The position numbers and the translations under genes were made by a program. Below the pieces are notes generated by a model. That model worked only from the letters and a program-made list of their open reading frames with translations, ran no database searches and had not been told where the DNA came from. 5,644 bases of DNA. Source: Pseudomonadota bacterium. GTDB taxonomy: Bacteria > Desulfobacterota > DSM-4660 > Desulfatiglandales > B25-G16. Numbering within the stretch: the first letter of the stretch is position 1; the number at the start of each line of letters is the position of its first letter. Where the stretch lies: positions 1 through 5,644 of the forward strand of contig DAOVRY010000078.1 in assembly GCA_030633645.1 (NCBI GenBank), read 5' to 3'. Below are positions 4,979 to 5,644 of the stretch, one piece after another.

Positions 4979-5146
4979 TCAAGCATTGGGACAAAATGCT
5001 GTCTTAACCACCCCTTTATCCCCTGCTTGTAAGCCTGTCTCAAGAAGAAGGCTAAATCCCTTATCAATAACGTGTATGCCCCCAGAGAAATATCGATGGA
5101 GTTCCCCTCCGAGCCTCCTATCGATTACCGCCAAAAACGATTCCAT
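4979..5146 (-). CDS. Possible small protein of 55 residues, unrecognised
   Basis: Between the ribbon-helix-helix gene and the membrane protein, the minus strand has an open frame of 55 codons. It starts MESFLAVIDRRLGGELHRYF, and its end reads GDKGVVKTAFCPNA. The composition is protein-like, with alternating charged and hydrophobic residues and few rare-looking stretches, and it sits in line with its neighbours. Against it, the only SD-like bases (AGG) touch the ATG, and I recognise no family. Codons after the stop (GDNVELQF) continue in a plausible style, so it could be a fragment of a longer gene interrupted by a TGA. It may equally be spacer sequence. Confidence 0.35.
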   Translation of the reverse strand: MESFLAVIDRRLGGELHRYFSGGIHVIDKGFSLLLETGLQAGDKGVVKTAFCPNA

Positions 5147-5183
5147 CCTAGGTTTGCTAAGGCCCCATTCTCATAGACATTTG

Positions 5184-5444
5184 CTATGTGCTACCCATTT
5201 GGCATATGAGGATACGTTCGCCGCAGCGCTGGCACCGTTCCATAAAATGGTTCTCCGCGAAATCGTCCCAGTGGCGTTTCTGGTTTGGGCTCAAAATACC
5301 CGTGCCGTTGCAGAGCGGACAGACGCTCTCAAGTGCCGAAAGGATTGCCCTGCGGATAAATTCAGAACGATTGGGAAGGTCCTTAATGAGCCTCGACAGA
5401 TCTTCATCTACCTTGAACGTGATGATCTCGTGCTTTCTTCTCAT
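5184..5444 (-). CDS. Ribbon-helix-helix regulator with C-terminal Cys/His metal-binding tail
   Basis: The protein has 86 residues. Residues 5-40 fit a ribbon-helix-helix (CopG/MetJ-type) DNA-binding fold: a beta strand HEIITFKV, helix A DEDLSRLIKDL, a turn with N25-R26, and helix B SEFIRRAILSALES. The tail carries C42-x2-C45, H58, H66, C71-x2-C74 and C81, a spacing that can hold one zinc-ribbon-like site or a sensory metal site. It faces left toward the membrane protein and the permease remnant, so the likely role is a metal-responsive repressor of that locus, by analogy with NikR, which is also an RHH protein with a metal domain but of different tail type. The start ATG at 5444 follows GGTGAGG with a short two-base spacer. 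Function is inferred, the fold is well supported. Confidence 0.8.
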   Translation of the reverse strand: MRRKHEIITFKVDEDLSRLIKDLPNRSEFIRRAILSALESVCPLCNGTGILSPNQKRHWDDFAENHFMERCQRCGERILICQMGST

Positions 5445-5567
5445 AGCCTCACCATTCTCATTTACACGGCAATTGTATTATGACGTATTACCAGTGTGAA
5501 TTATTGGTATCGTTCAAAGTGTTGACATGAACTATAGTGAGTAGTCGTTTACATTCTAAAAGAGGTC
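5445..5567. promoter_or_regulatory. Divergent control region with candidate operator
   Basis: This 123-base gap separates the leftward regulator gene from a rightward gene. TACCA (5489-5493) and TGGTA (5505-5509) form an inverted repeat with an 11-base centre, extended imperfectly on both sides (GTATTACCA with TGGTATCG). Such a dyad is suitable for a dimeric or tetrameric ribbon-helix-helix protein. On the plus strand TTGACA occurs at 5522-5527, but no good -10 box follows at 16-18 bases. The assignment to the neighbouring regulator is by position only. Confidence 0.4.
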
Positions 5568-5644
5568 ATGGCTGTTTTTGAAAGGCGATATCTCAAAAAA
5601 ATTCCACCGGGTCTTGCAGTGGTCAAATATGTGGGGTTTACACC
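5568..5644 (+). CDS. Start of a rightward gene, partial, unrecognised
   Basis: An ATG at 5568 is preceded by AAGAGG at 5560-5565. It opens a frame without stops to the end of the window: MAVFERRYLKKIPPGLAVVK followed by YVGFT. The N-terminus is basic and amphipathic, and nothing in the 25 visible residues identifies a family. The divergent placement from the ribbon-helix-helix gene and the presence of an SD sequence support a real gene. The short length leaves chance possible. Confidence 0.45.
   Translation, partial: MAVFERRYLKKIPPGLAVVKYVGFT

Noticed and set aside
3560..5021. 12-base word ACCCCTTTATCC at 3560-3571 and 5010-5021
   Set aside because: Too short and not placed at matching borders of the scar; most likely chance.
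4929..5483. 184-codon plus-strand frame covering the right-hand region
   Set aside because: It runs antisense through the ribbon-helix-helix gene, whose fold and Cys/His pattern are clearly recognisable; the plus-strand translation is low-complexity and unrecognised.

Overview
The window reads as an accessory-type bacterial chromosome segment. The best guess is an anaerobic deltaproteobacterium (Desulfobacterota) or a close relative. The basis is the mix of gene families: a stand-alone receiver protein, a two-subunit aconitase X, a TRAP-type solute-binding protein, a REP-associated transposase (RAYT) remnant, and a metal ABC transporter locus with a ribbon-helix-helix/zinc-ribbon-like regulator. 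This assignment comes from family knowledge and is not proven by the sequence.

Layout. Bases 1-296 hold no convincing gene, only short degenerate heptamer repeats and a promoter. Bases 297-686 (+) encode an intact single-domain response regulator. A perfect 45-bp inverted repeat (240-284 and 839-883) brackets it, and each copy carries a promoter-like TTGACA...TATATA sequence pointing inward. Bases 687-1642 are essentially non-coding: two stem-loops, the right inverted-repeat copy, heptamer repeats, a palindrome, and a decayed helix-turn-helix regulator remnant on the minus strand.

Bases 1643-3309 (+) encode the large and small subunits of an aconitase X (AcnX) family dehydratase, overlapping by ATGA. 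They are followed at 3397 by the first ~45 codons of a TRAP-type (DctP family) solute-binding protein. Together they suggest a catabolic operon that imports and then dehydrates a hydroxy-acid-like substrate. The transporter gene is cut off at about 3528.

Bases 3528-4150 look like a rearrangement scar: a truncated TRAP gene, then the C-terminal third of a RAYT transposase without its catalytic domain, then the 5' fragment of a metal ABC permease on the opposite strand, carrying an in-frame stop and lost glycines.

The right end, read on the minus strand, is a metal-transport locus: a ribbon-helix-helix protein with a Cys/His tail (5444-5184), a possible 55-aa ORF (5146-4979), an intact 205-aa polytopic membrane protein (4928-4311) and the broken permease. 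A gene facing right starts at 5568 and runs off the window, so 5445-5567 is a divergent control region.

The strongest leads are the promoter-containing inverted repeat around the response regulator, the three-gene scar, and the putative metalloregulator with its membrane partner. No CRISPR array, tRNA, rRNA or complete mobile element was seen.
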